From Gracilibacillus ureilyticus (lineage in GTDB: Bacteria > Bacillota > Bacilli > Bacillales > Amphibacillaceae), in contig NZ_FOGL01000014.1 of NCBI RefSeq assembly GCF_900111195.1, positions 51,906 to 115,905 of the forward strand: a stretch of 64,000 bases of DNA. The letters run 5' to 3'. The notes below the pieces were generated by a model, which was not told where the DNA came from, did no database searches, and was given only the letters and a program-made list of their open reading frames with translations. The position numbers were made by a program, and so were the translations under genes. Positions 7,588 through 19,565 of this stretch are shown here, piece after piece (position 1 is the stretch's first letter; each line of letters opens with the position of its first letter).

Positions 7588-8595
7588 ATGTTACAGGGAA
7601 AAGCTACCTGGACTTTTAAAAATCCGCCGGTTATTGTATCTACAGGAACTGTTGGCGGGCCTTTCGAGGAACAGGGGAACATTGCAGACGATTTTGACTT
7701 GTTCTTTTCAGATCAATGGATGGAGGAAAAATCTTTTGAACAAGCTCACAGCCATTTGATCGAGGAAGCAAGTACGATCGCTTTAAAAAAAGCAAATGTA
7801 TCAAAAGATAAAGTCAATTTCTTTCTTCATGGTGATCTAATTAATCAGATAACCCCTACCAACTTCGCTGCAAGGGAACTAAAGATACCATACTTAGGAT
7901 TATTTAGTGCATGTGCCACTTCCATGGAAGGATTAGCCATCTCTTCCTTGTTTGTAAGTGAAGGAAATGCAGACTACGCCTTAACTGGAGCAGCGAGTCA
8001 TAACTCAGCTGCAGAAAGACAATTCCGCTATCCAACAGAATACGGCAGCCAGAAACCTGATACTTCCCAGTGGACAGTGACAGGAGCAGGAATGGCACTT
8101 GTAGCAAAGGATGGTGAGGGCCCTCGGGTAACTTCTGCAACAATTGGCAAAGTAATTGATGAAGGAATGACAGATCCCTTTAATATGGGAGGTGCAATGG
8201 CTCCAGCTGCTTTTGATACTATTACCCAGCATTTTAATGACCGCAATGTGGATGAAACATATTACGACCTTATTATTACTGGTGACTTAGCAAAATATGG
8301 CCGTTTGATCTGCCTGGATTTATTCTCCAAAAATCAACGACCGATTGATGAATCAAAATTTAAGGATTGCGGTTTAATGGTGTACAAAGATGATCAATCA
8401 GTTTTCGCCGGTGCAAGCGGACCTGCCTGTTCAGCTATCGTAACATATGGGCATCTTCTAAAGAAATTAATGAAAAATGAATATCAGCGAATTTTAGTTG
8501 TCGCAACAGGTGCTTTACTTTCTCCGTTAACTGTTCAGCAAAAGCAATCTATACCATGTATTGCTCATGCTGTATCAATTGAAAATTTATCATAA
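7588..8595 (+). CDS. spoVAD: Stage V sporulation protein AD
   Basis: 335-residue thiolase-fold protein that binds dipicolinic acid on the spore inner membrane. Family segments include [40 protein letters not shown] with the thiolase-like Cys, and [17 protein letters not shown] near the C terminus. Length is normal. GGAG lies 8 bases before ATG and the gene sits 4 bases after spoVAC, so the pair is translated in tandem. Confidence 0.95.
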   Translation: MLQGKATWTFKNPPVIVSTGTVGGPFEEQGNIADDFDLFFSDQWMEEKSFEQAHSHLIEEASTIALKKANVSKDKVNFFLHGDLINQITPTNFAARELKIPYLGLFSACATSMEGLAISSLFVSEGNADYALTGAASHNSAAERQFRYPTEYGSQKPDTSQWTVTGAGMALVAKDGEGPRVTSATIGKVIDEGMTDPFNMGGAMAPAAFDTITQHFNDRNVDETYYDLIITGDLAKYGRLICLDLFSKNQRPIDESKFKDCGLMVYKDDQSVFAGASGPACSAIVTYGHLLKKLMKNEYQRILVVATGALLSPLTVQQKQSIPCIAHAVSIENLS

Positions 8596-8611
8596 GCCGG
8601 AGGTGCTTTGG

Positions 8612-8962
8612 ATGGTATTTTTATGGTCATTTATTGTAGGCGGGATTATTTGTGTAATTGGTCAATTGATCTTAGATGTTGCTAAATTAACCCCAGGACA
8701 TACTTTGAGTATCCTTGTAGTTATTGGGGCAATATTGAATGGATTCGGCTTATATGAGCCACTTATTGACTTTGCTGGCGCAGGGGCAACTGTTCCGATT
8801 ACGAGTTTTGGAAATTCACTCGTGCATGGTGCTTTAGAAGAAGCTGAAAAACACGGATTAATTGGAGTTATTACGGGAATGTTTGAAGTAACAAGTTCAG
8901 GTATCTCGTCTGCTATTATTTTCGGTATGATTGGTGCCCTGATCTTTAAACCAAAAGGCTAA
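8612..8962 (+). CDS. spoVAE: Stage V sporulation protein AE (AEb type)
   Basis: 116-residue membrane protein paralogous to SpoVAC, with [47 protein letters not shown] and three to four helices. The length matches SpoVAEb. ATG 8612 is chosen by CGGAGGTG (8598-8605), 6 bases away; an in-frame ATG at 8561 lies inside spoVAD. No spoVAA, spoVAB, spoVAEa or spoVAF follows, so this is the minimal C-D-Eb set. Confidence 0.93.
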   Translation: MVFLWSFIVGGIICVIGQLILDVAKLTPGHTLSILVVIGAILNGFGLYEPLIDFAGAGATVPITSFGNSLVHGALEEAEKHGLIGVITGMFEVTSSGISSAIIFGMIGALIFKPKG

Positions 8963-8985
8963 CCGCCAAATTAAAGGCGGTTAGT
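8962..8985. terminator. Bidirectional terminator after spoVAE
   Basis: AACCGCC pairs with GGCGGTT around a 7-base loop, within 8962-8985, lying between convergent genes. The flanking T/A tracts are short, so strength is uncertain. Confidence 0.6.
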
Positions 8986-8991
8986 TATAAG

Positions 8992-9972
8992 TTAAAAAGA
9001 TACTGCAACTTTACCAAGTTGATTTTGCTTTCCTAAATAGTCAAATGCCTTGTCAATGTTAGAAAAGGCAAATTGCTTATCAATTACCGGCTTTATATCA
9101 TGCTGTTCCACAAAAGATAACAATTCATGTAACTCCTCCCTGCTCCCCATCGTTGAACCGGTCATTCTGTATTGTCCATAAAAGAATTTGCGTAAGTCAA
9201 ATGTTATTTCATCATTAGTTGACGAGCCATACGTAACAATTCTTCCGCCTTTTTTTAATACTTCTAATGAACGGTTAAATGTTTTCCCGCCAATGCTCTC
9301 GATAACTAAGTCGACTGTTTCGTCTCCCAGTTTCTCCACCCAGTTATCTTCAGTTAAAATTCCTACGTCATATCCTAATTTCTCTTGTGCCTGTTTCAGT
9401 TTTTGCTTGTCCCGTGAAGTAGTGATAACTTTTGCACCAATTTCCTTCGCTAATAAAATGATAAAAGAGTTTACTCCACCACCTGCTCCAGGGATAAATA
9501 ATGTGTCACTTTCTTTTATTTTGCCCTGTGTAAATAAAGCTCTGTAACCAGTTAAACCAGATAAAGTGAATACACCTGCCTCGCTCCAGGAGAAATGGGA
9601 AGGTTTTTTTTCAACGAAATCTTCTGAAATGACCATTTTCTCTGCAAAAGTTCCCGGATACGGCACCCCTGCAATTTCAAAGTTCTCAGGTGGTGCTTCA
9701 CTTTTTTCATACCAATTTAAACCTGGATTAATGATAACTTCATCCCCTACAGCAAATCGGCTGCAGTCGACCCCTGCTTCCACCACTACTCCCGCACCAT
9801 CCGAACCTAAAATGTACGGCGTCTCTGTTGTACCAACACGTTGTTTGATCATAAGATCACGGTGATTTAAACCAGCCGTTTTCAGCTGTACTTTCACTTC
9901 ATTCCCTTCCACAGAAGGTTCCTCTACTTCCTTCATTTTGTATTCACCGTTTTGAACCACATATGCCTTCAT
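8992..9972 (-). CDS. yogA: MDR-family NAD(P)H oxidoreductase, YogA-like
   Basis: 326-residue medium-chain dehydrogenase/reductase with the quinone-oxidoreductase layout. A GroES-like N domain contains GLNHRDLMIKQ and YILGSDGAGVVVEAG. A Rossmann domain follows with FIPGAGGGVNSFIILLAKEIGAKV. The cysteine-rich structural-zinc lobe of alcohol dehydrogenases is absent: the only Cys (DCSRF) is isolated and NPGLNWYEKSEAPPENFEIAGV replaces that lobe. It is therefore probably zinc-free and NADPH-linked. Substrate unknown. The start lies 5 bases after the upstream gene, so the two form an operon. Confidence 0.82.
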   Translation of the reverse strand: MKAYVVQNGEYKMKEVEEPSVEGNEVKVQLKTAGLNHRDLMIKQRVGTTETPYILGSDGAGVVVEAGVDCSRFAVGDEVIINPGLNWYEKSEAPPENFEIAGVPYPGTFAEKMVISEDFVEKKPSHFSWSEAGVFTLSGLTGYRALFTQGKIKESDTLFIPGAGGGVNSFIILLAKEIGAKVITTSRDKQKLKQAQEKLGYDVGILTEDNWVEKLGDETVDLVIESIGGKTFNRSLEVLKKGGRIVTYGSSTNDEITFDLRKFFYGQYRMTGSTMGSREELHELLSFVEQHDIKPVIDKQFAFSNIDKAFDYLGKQNQLGKVAVSF

Positions 9973-9977
9973 TCATA

Positions 9978-10442
9978 TCATCCTTTCTTATGTAACGGTT
10001 GATTTTTATTAATACTCTCCTTAAGAAGGTTTTGCATATCACCTATCCCCTTTGTCCCTAGAAGAGGAAATTCAACCAACTTAGCATGATCAAATACCTT
10101 CTCCATCGTTTTCTGGTATTTTTTTCCTGTTAAAATAATGATATGGTCGTATTGATCCAGTTTCTTTTCTTGCAACTGATATTTAAGCTGATTGACTGTT
10201 ACTACTTCCGGATTGTTTGGTTGAAATGTTAGATCATAATTTTCCTGAACGAGGTCACTTGGGAGAAGGAAACCGTGTTTAGCAGATATGGTGACCCATT
10301 CCTTGATAAATTTCTTTGCATATCCCAGCGTAAGCTGTCGCAGTACACCAATATATGCTTCTTCCGCTCGTACTGCTCCTTTATCAGGATATTTATCCCA
10401 TATTTTTCTTTTTCCACAGGGGATCACACAAAGCTTTTCCAA
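9978..10442 (-). CDS. DUF6884-like protein
   Basis: 154-residue soluble protein. It opens with CVIPCGKRKIWDK and continues with EEAYIGVLRQLTLGYAKKF, TISAKHGFLLPSDLVQENYDLTF and HIIILTGKKYQ. This pattern (CGxxK, a 'SAK.GFL' core and an ILTG strand) is that of the DUF6884 group, found in bacteria and phages and without a firmly known function as far as I can recall. The start is TTG 10442, with AAAGGG 8 bases upstream. It is the first gene of a two-gene unit with yogA. The family name is from memory and should be checked. Confidence 0.6.
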   Translation of the reverse strand: MEKLCVIPCGKRKIWDKYPDKGAVRAEEAYIGVLRQLTLGYAKKFIKEWVTISAKHGFLLPSDLVQENYDLTFQPNNPEVVTVNQLKYQLQEKKLDQYDHIIILTGKKYQKTMEKVFDHAKLVEFPLLGTKGIGDMQNLLKESINKNQPLHKKG

Positions 10443-10574
10443 ATTATCAGCCCTTTAAATTAAAATTTACAAATATATTGTAACTAAAAACGATAGAGAA
10501 ATGAAATATTAGCATCCCACCCCCTAAAAAGTACGACATTTTTTTTGCTTTTTGAAATCCAATAAAAATAATCA

Positions 10575-10588
10575 TGTAATCGCTTACT
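10575..10588 (+). promoter_or_regulatory. cre site (CcpA) upstream of ilvB
   Basis: TGTAATCGCTTACT matches TGWAANCGNTNWCA at 13 of 14 positions. It is centred about 87 bases upstream of the predicted transcription start, close to where CcpA activates B. subtilis ilv-leu. Confidence 0.7.
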
Positions 10589-10606
10589 GTTATAGAGACT
10601 TTTTTG

Positions 10607-10621
10607 AAATGTCAGAAAATT
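10607..10621 (+). promoter_or_regulatory. CodY box upstream of ilvB
   Basis: AAATGTCAGAAAATT matches the CodY consensus AATTTTCWGAAAATT with two mismatches. It ends 12 bases before the -35 hexamer. CodY represses ilv-leu in B. subtilis when branched-chain amino acids and GTP are high. Confidence 0.72.
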
Positions 10622-10633
10622 ATTAAAAAACGG

Positions 10634-10662
10634 TTGACCATTTGTGAAATTGGTTGTATTAT
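10634..10662 (+). promoter_or_regulatory. Sigma-A promoter of ilvBHC-leuABCD
   Basis: TTGACC (10634-10639), a 17-base spacer, TATTAT (10657-10662). Predicted start is near 10669, giving a leader of about 500 bases that contains the T-box. Confidence 0.78.
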
Positions 10663-10775
10663 TGTCGTCAATCAGATATTTTCTTTTTATATTTTTTACT
10701 TGGAAGATATGGACAGAATGAAATCTTTCGTATAGTATAAACTATAGCGACAAACATATAGAATCGATAAAAACG

Positions 10776-11085
10776 AAGACGGGAACAAAGGATTAGGATT
10801 ATGTATTAATAGAGAGCCGAGGATGCTGGAAACTTGGTAATACACCTTATTCTGAATACTCATCCCTGAGTGTTGTACTGAACAGAGTCTCTTAGTAGGT
10901 ACAGCCAGGTGTCCATCACCTGTTACCAAAACTGAAGCTGCTATTTTAAAATGGTTAGCTTCATAAGGCAGTATTTGTAAGAATATTGCGAATCAGGGTG
11001 GTACCGTGAAAAGAAAGGCCTTTTCTCCCTTGTTGATAGCTCTTAACTTTTGTGAGCGATGAACAAGATAGAAATGGCCTTTTTT
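10776..11085 (+). promoter_or_regulatory. Leucine T-box riboswitch
   Basis: Leader RNA of the T-box class, which reads the charging state of a tRNA. An AGAGAGC/GGATGCTGG stem I region begins near 10810. The probable specifier is CTC (Leu) at 10859-10861, in the context GAATACTCATCCCTGAGTG. The T-box itself, CAGGGTGGTACCGTG, lies around 10994-11008 with the anticodon-acceptor TGGTACC at 10999-11005. A terminator follows: AAAGGCC (11014-11020) with GGCCTTT (11076-11082) and a T run to 11085. Uncharged tRNA-Leu would favour the antiterminator. Stem I limits are approximate. Confidence 0.9.
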
Positions 11086-11164
11086 CATACAGTGAAAGAT
11101 GGAGTCACAATCAACGAATCCATTATTAAATTTTCGATAAATTTTATTTATAGGAGGGATTAAA

Positions 11165-12898
11165 GTGGAAAGAACACAAAAGCAAGCAGAAGAAACAGCA
11201 ATGAAAAAAGAACCAAAGACAGGTGCTGACTTGCTAGTCGAATCGTTGATTAATGAAGGTGTAGAAACACTATTTGGTTATCCAGGTGGTGCTGCCCTGC
11301 CAATCTTCGATGCACTATATAAAGCACAGGAATCTTTTACACAAATTTTAGCGCGACACGAACAAGGCTCAATCCATGCTGCAGAGGGCTATGCCCGGGT
11401 TTCTGGTAAGCCTGGTGTAGTAATTGCCACCTCTGGACCTGGTGCTACAAATTTGGTTACGGGTATTGCAGATGCAATGATTGACTCACTCCCATTAGTA
11501 GTCATTACTGGCCAGGTAGCACAGGGGATTATTGGTACAGATGCATTCCAGGAAGTTGATGTAATGGGTGTTACCACACCTATTACTAAACATAATTATC
11601 AGGTACGTAATGTGAAAGACTTACCAAGAATTGTAAAAGAGGCTTTCCACATTGCTACAACCGGACGTCCTGGCCCTGTATTAATTGATATGCCGAAAGA
11701 TATTTCAGCTGAAGTCATTGAGGAAAGCTTTCAGTCAAATGTAGAACTGGATTTACCTGGCTATCAGCCGACAACAAAACCAAACCCTTTACAAATCAAA
11801 AAGTTAGCAGAAGCAATTGGAAATGCAAAAAAACCAATAATTTTAACTGGGGCTGGAATTTTATTTGCTAAAGCTTCCGAAGAAATTAAGGAATTTGCTG
11901 AAAAATATACCTTGCCTGTTGCTTCAACATTACTGGGCTTAGGTGCATTTCCCGGAGAACATCCACTGTTCCTCGGTATGGCAGGTATGCATGGGACATA
12001 TGCAGCAAATACCGCACTTTATGAGTGTGACTTACTGATAAACATTGGCGCAAGATTTGATGACAGGTTAACAGGAAATCTGGCATCTTTTGCCCCAAAC
12101 GCTACAGTTGCACATGTCGATATTGATCCAGCAGAGATTGGCAAGAATGTCCCAACAGATATTCCGATTGTTGGGGATGCAAAAGAGGCTTTGAAAAAAT
12201 TATTACAAAGCGATATTTCGCAACCTGCTCATGATGATTGGTTAGTTAGAATCCATGAAAACATGAAGGAATTCCCATTATGGTTTAATAACCCAAACAC
12301 TGAGATGATTGGACAATGGGTAATCCAGAAAGTTCATGAGAAGACAGAAGGTAAAGCGATTGTCACAACAGATGTTGGGCAACACCAGATGTGGGCAGCT
12401 CAATTTTATAAGTTTAATACACCTGATCGTTGGGTATCTTCTGGTGGACTCGGAACAATGGGATTTGGCTTTCCTGCTGCAATTGGTGCCCAGCTTGCTA
12501 AACCAGACGATACGGTCGTATCCATTGTAGGAGATGGCGGTTTCCAAATGACACTACAAGAACTGTCGATTCTTCAGGAACGCGGATTGCCTGTTAAAGT
12601 AATCATTGTAAATAACCAGGCATTAGGAATGGTTAGACAGTGGCAGGAAGCATTCTATTCAGAAAGATACTCACAGTCAATCTTCAGCATTCAGCCAGAT
12701 TTCGTTAAACTAGCTGAATCATATGGAATTAAAGGTCTTAAGGTTGATACACAAGAAGACTTTATAAAAGCATTGCCTGAAATCTTCGATTATGAAGGTC
12801 CAGTAGTTGTTGATGCACGTGTTATTCAACAGGAAAATGTTTTTCCGATGATCGCTCCAGGTAAAGGGTTAAATGAAATGATTGGGGTGAAACCATGA
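11165..12898 (+). CDS. ilvB: Acetolactate synthase large (catalytic) subunit
   Basis: 577-residue thiamine-diphosphate enzyme that condenses two pyruvates to acetolactate, or pyruvate with 2-oxobutyrate, opening valine/leucine and isoleucine synthesis. Three domains are visible: N-terminal ThDP-pyrimidine with catalytic Glu ([16 protein letters not shown]), a central FAD-binding region, and a C-terminal ThDP-Mg site ([29 protein letters not shown]). GTG 11165 follows AGGAGGG by 6 bases. It is the first gene of the operon; its stop overlaps the start of ilvH. Confidence 0.97.
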   Translation: MERTQKQAEETAMKKEPKTGADLLVESLINEGVETLFGYPGGAALPIFDALYKAQESFTQILARHEQGSIHAAEGYARVSGKPGVVIATSGPGATNLVTGIADAMIDSLPLVVITGQVAQGIIGTDAFQEVDVMGVTTPITKHNYQVRNVKDLPRIVKEAFHIATTGRPGPVLIDMPKDISAEVIEESFQSNVELDLPGYQPTTKPNPLQIKKLAEAIGNAKKPIILTGAGILFAKASEEIKEFAEKYTLPVASTLLGLGAFPGEHPLFLGMAGMHGTYAANTALYECDLLINIGARFDDRLTGNLASFAPNATVAHVDIDPAEIGKNVPTDIPIVGDAKEALKKLLQSDISQPAHDDWLVRIHENMKEFPLWFNNPNTEMIGQWVIQKVHEKTEGKAIVTTDVGQHQMWAAQFYKFNTPDRWVSSGGLGTMGFGFPAAIGAQLAKPDDTVVSIVGDGGFQMTLQELSILQERGLPVKVIIVNNQALGMVRQWQEAFYSERYSQSIFSIQPDFVKLAESYGIKGLKVDTQEDFIKALPEIFDYEGPVVVDARVIQQENVFPMIAPGKGLNEMIGVKP

Positions 12899-13410
12899 AA
12901 CGAATCATAACAGCAACCGTTAGAAATCGCAGTGGTGTTTTAAATCGCGTTACAAGTCTGCTCCAACGTCGACAATTTAATATTGAGAGTATTTCCGTTG
13001 GGAGAACAGAAACAGAAGGTATGTCAAAAATGACCTTTGTGGTAGACGTTGAAGATTTTCAAAAATTAGAACAGGTTACAAAACAATTAAACAAACAGAT
13101 TGACGTCATTAAAGTTTCAGATATTTCTGATAAAGCAATTGTAGCCCGCGAGCTTGCACTGATTAAGATTGTCAGCAACAGCCAGCTTCGTGGTGAAATA
13201 CAAGGTATTATTGATCCATTCCGTGCTTCCATCATTGATGTTAGTAAAGACAGTTTATCCATTCAAGTAACAGGTAAGCCGGAAAAAATCGAAGCATTAA
13301 TCGAGTTGTTAAAACCATATGGTATTAAAGAACTGGCAAGAACCGGCGTGACTGCATTAGTTCGCGGACAGCAGCCAGTGAACAATGACAGCAGCTCTAT
13401 TCTAGGGTAA
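12895..13410 (+). CDS. ilvH: Acetolactate synthase small (regulatory) subunit
   Basis: 171-residue regulatory subunit with an N-terminal ACT domain ([35 protein letters not shown]), where branched-chain amino acids bind for feedback inhibition, and a C-terminal ALS_ss_C domain. ATG overlaps the ilvB stop by 4 bases, implying translational coupling and 1:1 production. Length is normal. Confidence 0.96.
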   Translation: MKRIITATVRNRSGVLNRVTSLLQRRQFNIESISVGRTETEGMSKMTFVVDVEDFQKLEQVTKQLNKQIDVIKVSDISDKAIVARELALIKIVSNSQLRGEIQGIIDPFRASIIDVSKDSLSIQVTGKPEKIEALIELLKPYGIKELARTGVTALVRGQQPVNNDSSSILG

Positions 13411-13490
13411 TTTCCAACATATATAATAGAAATGCTTACAAGTTAGGCCTTTCTACTACTATAAAATAAATAATAAATTTAAATCATTGA

Positions 13491-16047
<2,557 letters not shown>

Positions 16048-16078
16048 ACTGTTGGAAAATGTTAAGGAGGTTCAACAA

Positions 16079-17149
16079 GTGAGCAATAAAATTGTCCTGC
16101 TTCCTGGAGATGGAATTGGTGCTGAAGTTATCTATGCAGCAAAAGATGTCCTGGAAGCAATTAGTAAAAAGTTTAATAAATCGTTCGAATTTTCTTCCTT
16201 TGATATTGGTGGTATCGCAATTGATAATCATGGTACTCCCCTTCCAGATGAAACTGTAACTGCTTGTAAAGAAGCAGATGCTGTACTCTTAGGAGCTGTT
16301 GGCGGACCTAAATGGGATAATAATCCGTCCGAATTACGTCCTGAGCGTGGGTTGCTAGGTATCCGTAAAGCCCTTGATCTTTATGCAAACTTGCGTCCTG
16401 TTAAAGGGTTTGAAAAATTATTGCACGCATCACCACTTCGCCAGGATATTATCCAAGGAAGTGACTTACTGATTGTACGCGAACTCACTGGCGGTCTTTA
16501 TTTCGGAGAACCTAGTGAACGGCGGGATAATGGTAACTCTGTAGTCGATACGCTCTCCTATACGAGAAAAGAAATTGAGCGAATTATTGATAAAGCTTTC
16601 CAAAGCGCACAATTACGAAATAAACACCTCACTTCTGTTGATAAAGCAAATGTGTTAGAATCTAGTAAACTATGGCGTGAAATTGTTGAAGAAAAGAAAG
16701 CTCAATATCCTGATGTAACAGTTGAACACGTTTTAGTAGATGCGGCTGCAATGAAGCTCATTACCAATCCAACTGACTTTGATGTCATTGTTACAGAGAA
16801 CATGTTTGGTGATATTTTAAGTGATGAAGCCTCTGTACTAACAGGTTCACTTGGAATGCTTCCTTCAGCAAGTTTAGCTGAAGATGGCGTCGGCTTATAC
16901 GAACCTGCACATGGATCTGCGCCAGATATTGCAGGAAAAGGTATCGCTAACCCAATTGCAATGATTTTATCCGCTGCAATGATGCTTCGCTATTCTTTTG
17001 ACATGAACGATGAAGCCCAAGCCATTGAAGATTCTGTTGAAAATGTATTGAATCAAGGTTACCATACAGCAGATTTAAAAAGCAATGATGGGAAACTAGT
17101 TAATACAACAGAAATGACAGAGCTTATTGTCAAAGCTATTTTAAACTAA
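16079..17149 (+). CDS. leuB: 3-Isopropylmalate dehydrogenase
   Basis: 356-residue NAD-dependent oxidative decarboxylase making 2-oxoisocaproate. Motifs are VLLPGDGIGAEV at the N terminus, RELTGGLYFGEP, DKANVLESSKLWRE with active-site Lys, and TENMFGDILSDEAS with metal Asp residues. GTG 16079 is preferred, since AAGGAGG (16064-16070) lies 8 bases upstream; TTG 16052 would precede that site and add nine atypical residues. Confidence 0.96.
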   Translation: MSNKIVLLPGDGIGAEVIYAAKDVLEAISKKFNKSFEFSSFDIGGIAIDNHGTPLPDETVTACKEADAVLLGAVGGPKWDNNPSELRPERGLLGIRKALDLYANLRPVKGFEKLLHASPLRQDIIQGSDLLIVRELTGGLYFGEPSERRDNGNSVVDTLSYTRKEIERIIDKAFQSAQLRNKHLTSVDKANVLESSKLWREIVEEKKAQYPDVTVEHVLVDAAAMKLITNPTDFDVIVTENMFGDILSDEASVLTGSLGMLPSASLAEDGVGLYEPAHGSAPDIAGKGIANPIAMILSAAMMLRYSFDMNDEAQAIEDSVENVLNQGYHTADLKSNDGKLVNTTEMTELIVKAILN

Positions 17150-17165
17150 TTATACTTGTAAAAAA

Positions 17166-17267
17166 TTCGGCATTCGCATGAATGATAAGCGATTGCCGAA
17201 AGTTTTACCTACATTGTTTTTCAATAAAGATATACTAAGCTTCGGCGTACTTACGTCGATGTTTTTT
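17166..17267 (+). other. Two hairpins in the leuB-leuC gap
   Basis: First hairpin: TTCGGCA (17166-17172) with TGCCGAA (17194-17200), extended inward by TCGC/GCGA after a T-T mismatch. Second: CGGCGT (17243-17248) with ACGTCG (17253-17258), then ATGTTTTTT, which resembles a terminator. These could lower leuCD relative to ilvBHC-leuAB or stabilise processed ends. Confidence 0.55.
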
Positions 17268-17311
17268 CAAAAGTACTGATTTTCGATAAATTTACGTAAG
17301 GAGTGAAACAG

Positions 17312-18730
17312 ATGAGAAGACCTAAAACAGTTATTGAGAAAATTTGGGAGAAACACGTTGTTCATCACGAAGAAGGGAAACCAGATTTATTATATATCGA
17401 TTTGCATTTAGTTCATGAAGTAACTTCCCCCCAAGCATTTGAAGGGTTAAGAATGAATAACCGAAAAGTTCGCCGTCCAGACCGTACTTTTGCCACAATG
17501 GATCATAATGTACCAACAATACACCGCAATGTAATTAAAGATGAAGTTTCGAAAACGCAAATGGAAACATTAAAAACAAACTGTGAGGAATTTGGTGTGC
17601 CTTTAGCTGACATCCATCACCCGGATCAGGGGATCGTGCACGTTATTGGCCCGGAGTTGGGACTTACACAACCAGGAAAAACAATTGTATGTGGAGACAG
17701 CCATACATCTACACACGGAGCGTTTGGTGCTTTAGCTTTTGGTATTGGGACAAGTGAAGTAGAACACGTTTTAGCAACCCAGACAATTTGGCAGTCAAAA
17801 CCTAAAACACTAAATGTGAAGGTAAATGGTAAATTAGGGAAAGGTGTAACAGCTAAGGACTTGATCTTAGCGATTATTGGTAAATTTGGTGTTAAATTCG
17901 GAACTGGATATGTCATCGAATATACTGGTGAGGCGATACGCAGCCTTTCTATGGAAGGTCGTATGACTGTTTGTAACATGTCAATTGAAGCAGGTGCACG
18001 TGCAGGCTTAATTAGTCCGGATGATACAACAGTCGAATTCCTTCGCGGTCGCCGCCATGTTCCTGAGGGAGAAGCATTTGATCAGATTGCTGAAGAGTGG
18101 AAAGCCCTTGCTTCAGATGAGGGTGCTGTATATGACGAAACAGTTGAGATTAATGCAGAAGAAATCGAACCACAAGTAACATGGGGTACAAATCCCGGCA
18201 TGTGTATTCCGGTAAGTGCTAATGTTCCTACAGAAGAAGATGGCAACAACGATATTGAAAAAGAAGAAATCAGACGCGCATTGGAATACATGGGGCTTGA
18301 AGGTGGCGAACCAATATCTTCTGTTTCAATAGAACATGTCTTTATCGGTTCTTGTACGAATTCCCGCCTTGCTGATTTAAGGAAAGCTTCTGAAATTATT
18401 AAGGGTCATAAAGTCCATCCAAATGTTCGCGCAATTGTTGTACCTGGCTCACATAGTGTCAAGGCACAAGCAGAGGCAGAAGGCATTGATGTGATTTTTA
18501 AAGACGCCGGTTTTGAATGGCGGGAGGCTGGCTGCAGTATGTGTCTGGCAATGAATGATGATGTTGTACCAGAAGGCGAGCGTTGCGCTTCTACATCTAA
18601 TCGTAACTTCGAAGGGCGTCAGGGTACCGGAGCACGTACTCACTTAGTTAGCCCTGAAATGGCCGCAGCAGCTGCAATAAAAGGCCATTTCTTTGATGTT
18701 CGTCATTTAGAGATTCCTGCACCAATTTAA
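17312..18730 (+). CDS. leuC: 3-Isopropylmalate dehydratase large subunit
   Basis: 472-residue 4Fe-4S aconitase-family subunit isomerising 2- to 3-isopropylmalate with LeuD. Cluster cysteines are in [15 protein letters not shown] and [11 protein letters not shown]; the substrate region [19 protein letters not shown] is intact. ATG 17312 is chosen by AAGGAG 8 bases upstream; GTG 17303 lies too close to it. The gene follows a 160-base gap with two hairpins, unlike the tight spacing elsewhere in the operon. Confidence 0.96.
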   Translation: MRRPKTVIEKIWEKHVVHHEEGKPDLLYIDLHLVHEVTSPQAFEGLRMNNRKVRRPDRTFATMDHNVPTIHRNVIKDEVSKTQMETLKTNCEEFGVPLADIHHPDQGIVHVIGPELGLTQPGKTIVCGDSHTSTHGAFGALAFGIGTSEVEHVLATQTIWQSKPKTLNVKVNGKLGKGVTAKDLILAIIGKFGVKFGTGYVIEYTGEAIRSLSMEGRMTVCNMSIEAGARAGLISPDDTTVEFLRGRRHVPEGEAFDQIAEEWKALASDEGAVYDETVEINAEEIEPQVTWGTNPGMCIPVSANVPTEEDGNNDIEKEEIRRALEYMGLEGGEPISSVSIEHVFIGSCTNSRLADLRKASEIIKGHKVHPNVRAIVVPGSHSVKAQAEAEGIDVIFKDAGFEWREAGCSMCLAMNDDVVPEGERCASTSNRNFEGRQGTGARTHLVSPEMAAAAAIKGHFFDVRHLEIPAPI

Positions 18731-18762
18731 CATTGAATTATTTTATAAGGGGGTAACGATTA

Positions 18763-19347
18763 ATGGAACCAATTAGAAAGCATGAAGGTTTAGTCTATCC
18801 TTTAAATCGTGCGAATGTAGATACAGACCAAATTATTCCTAAACAGTTCTTAAAACGTATTTCACGAAAAGGTTTTGGCCAATTTGTTTTTTATAACTGG
18901 CGTTTTGATTCAAAAGGTGAATTACGGGAAGATTTCTCGCTAAATCAGCCAAAGTATGATGGAACATCCATCTTGGTTGCCGGTGAAAACTTTGGTTGCG
19001 GCTCTTCGCGTGAGCACGCACCATGGGCGCTCCAGGATTACGGATTCAGGGTAATTATTGCACCAAGCTATGCTGATATTTTTTACAATAACTGTACTAA
19101 AAATGGTATATTGCCTGTAATATTAACAGACGACGAAGTACAAACATTAATTAAAAATGCGGAAACAGAAAAGTATCAGTTAACTGTTGATCTGGAAGAG
19201 AAAAAAGTATATGACAATAAAGGCTTTGAGGCATCTTTTGATTTAGATGACTATAAACGTGAAATGTTACTGAATGGCTGGGACGATATCGCAGTTACTC
19301 TGACACATGCCGGTAAAATCGATCAATTTGAAGCAGCACGTGATTAA
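18763..19347 (+). CDS. leuD: 3-Isopropylmalate dehydratase small subunit
   Basis: 194-residue swivelling-domain partner of LeuC. The signature AGENFGCGSSREHAPWAL is intact, and VDTDQIIPKQFLKRISRKGFG marks the N terminus. Length is normal. AAGGGGG lies 8 bases before ATG. It is the last gene of the ilv-leu operon. Confidence 0.96.
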   Translation: MEPIRKHEGLVYPLNRANVDTDQIIPKQFLKRISRKGFGQFVFYNWRFDSKGELREDFSLNQPKYDGTSILVAGENFGCGSSREHAPWALQDYGFRVIIAPSYADIFYNNCTKNGILPVILTDDEVQTLIKNAETEKYQLTVDLEEKKVYDNKGFEASFDLDDYKREMLLNGWDDIAVTLTHAGKIDQFEAARD

Positions 19348-19357
19348 TAAGACTAAG

Positions 19358-19391
19358 AACTGATTCTCTATTTTAGGGAGTCAGTTTTTTT
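19358..19391 (+). terminator. Terminator of the ilv-leu operon
   Basis: AACTGATTCTC (19358-19368) pairs with GGGAGTCAGTT (19376-19386), followed by a T run. Confidence 0.85.
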
Positions 19392-19565
19392 GTTATGCTT
19401 ATGTTCCTCATCAACCAACAGTTACGAGAAAACATCTTCCCTTCCCCACCCTTCTCTGTTATCTATTCTCCCCTACTCTTTTGAATTTATGTCAGTGTTA
19501 CCAAAATCCTCTTTAGTGAGATACAATCCATTAGGTTATACTAAGCAAAGCAGGAGGTGAAACTT

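Noticed and set aside
10696-10929. 77-codon minus-strand frame in the ilvB leader
   Set aside because: It lies antisense within the promoter/T-box region, which is fully explained as structured RNA; no ribosome-binding site.
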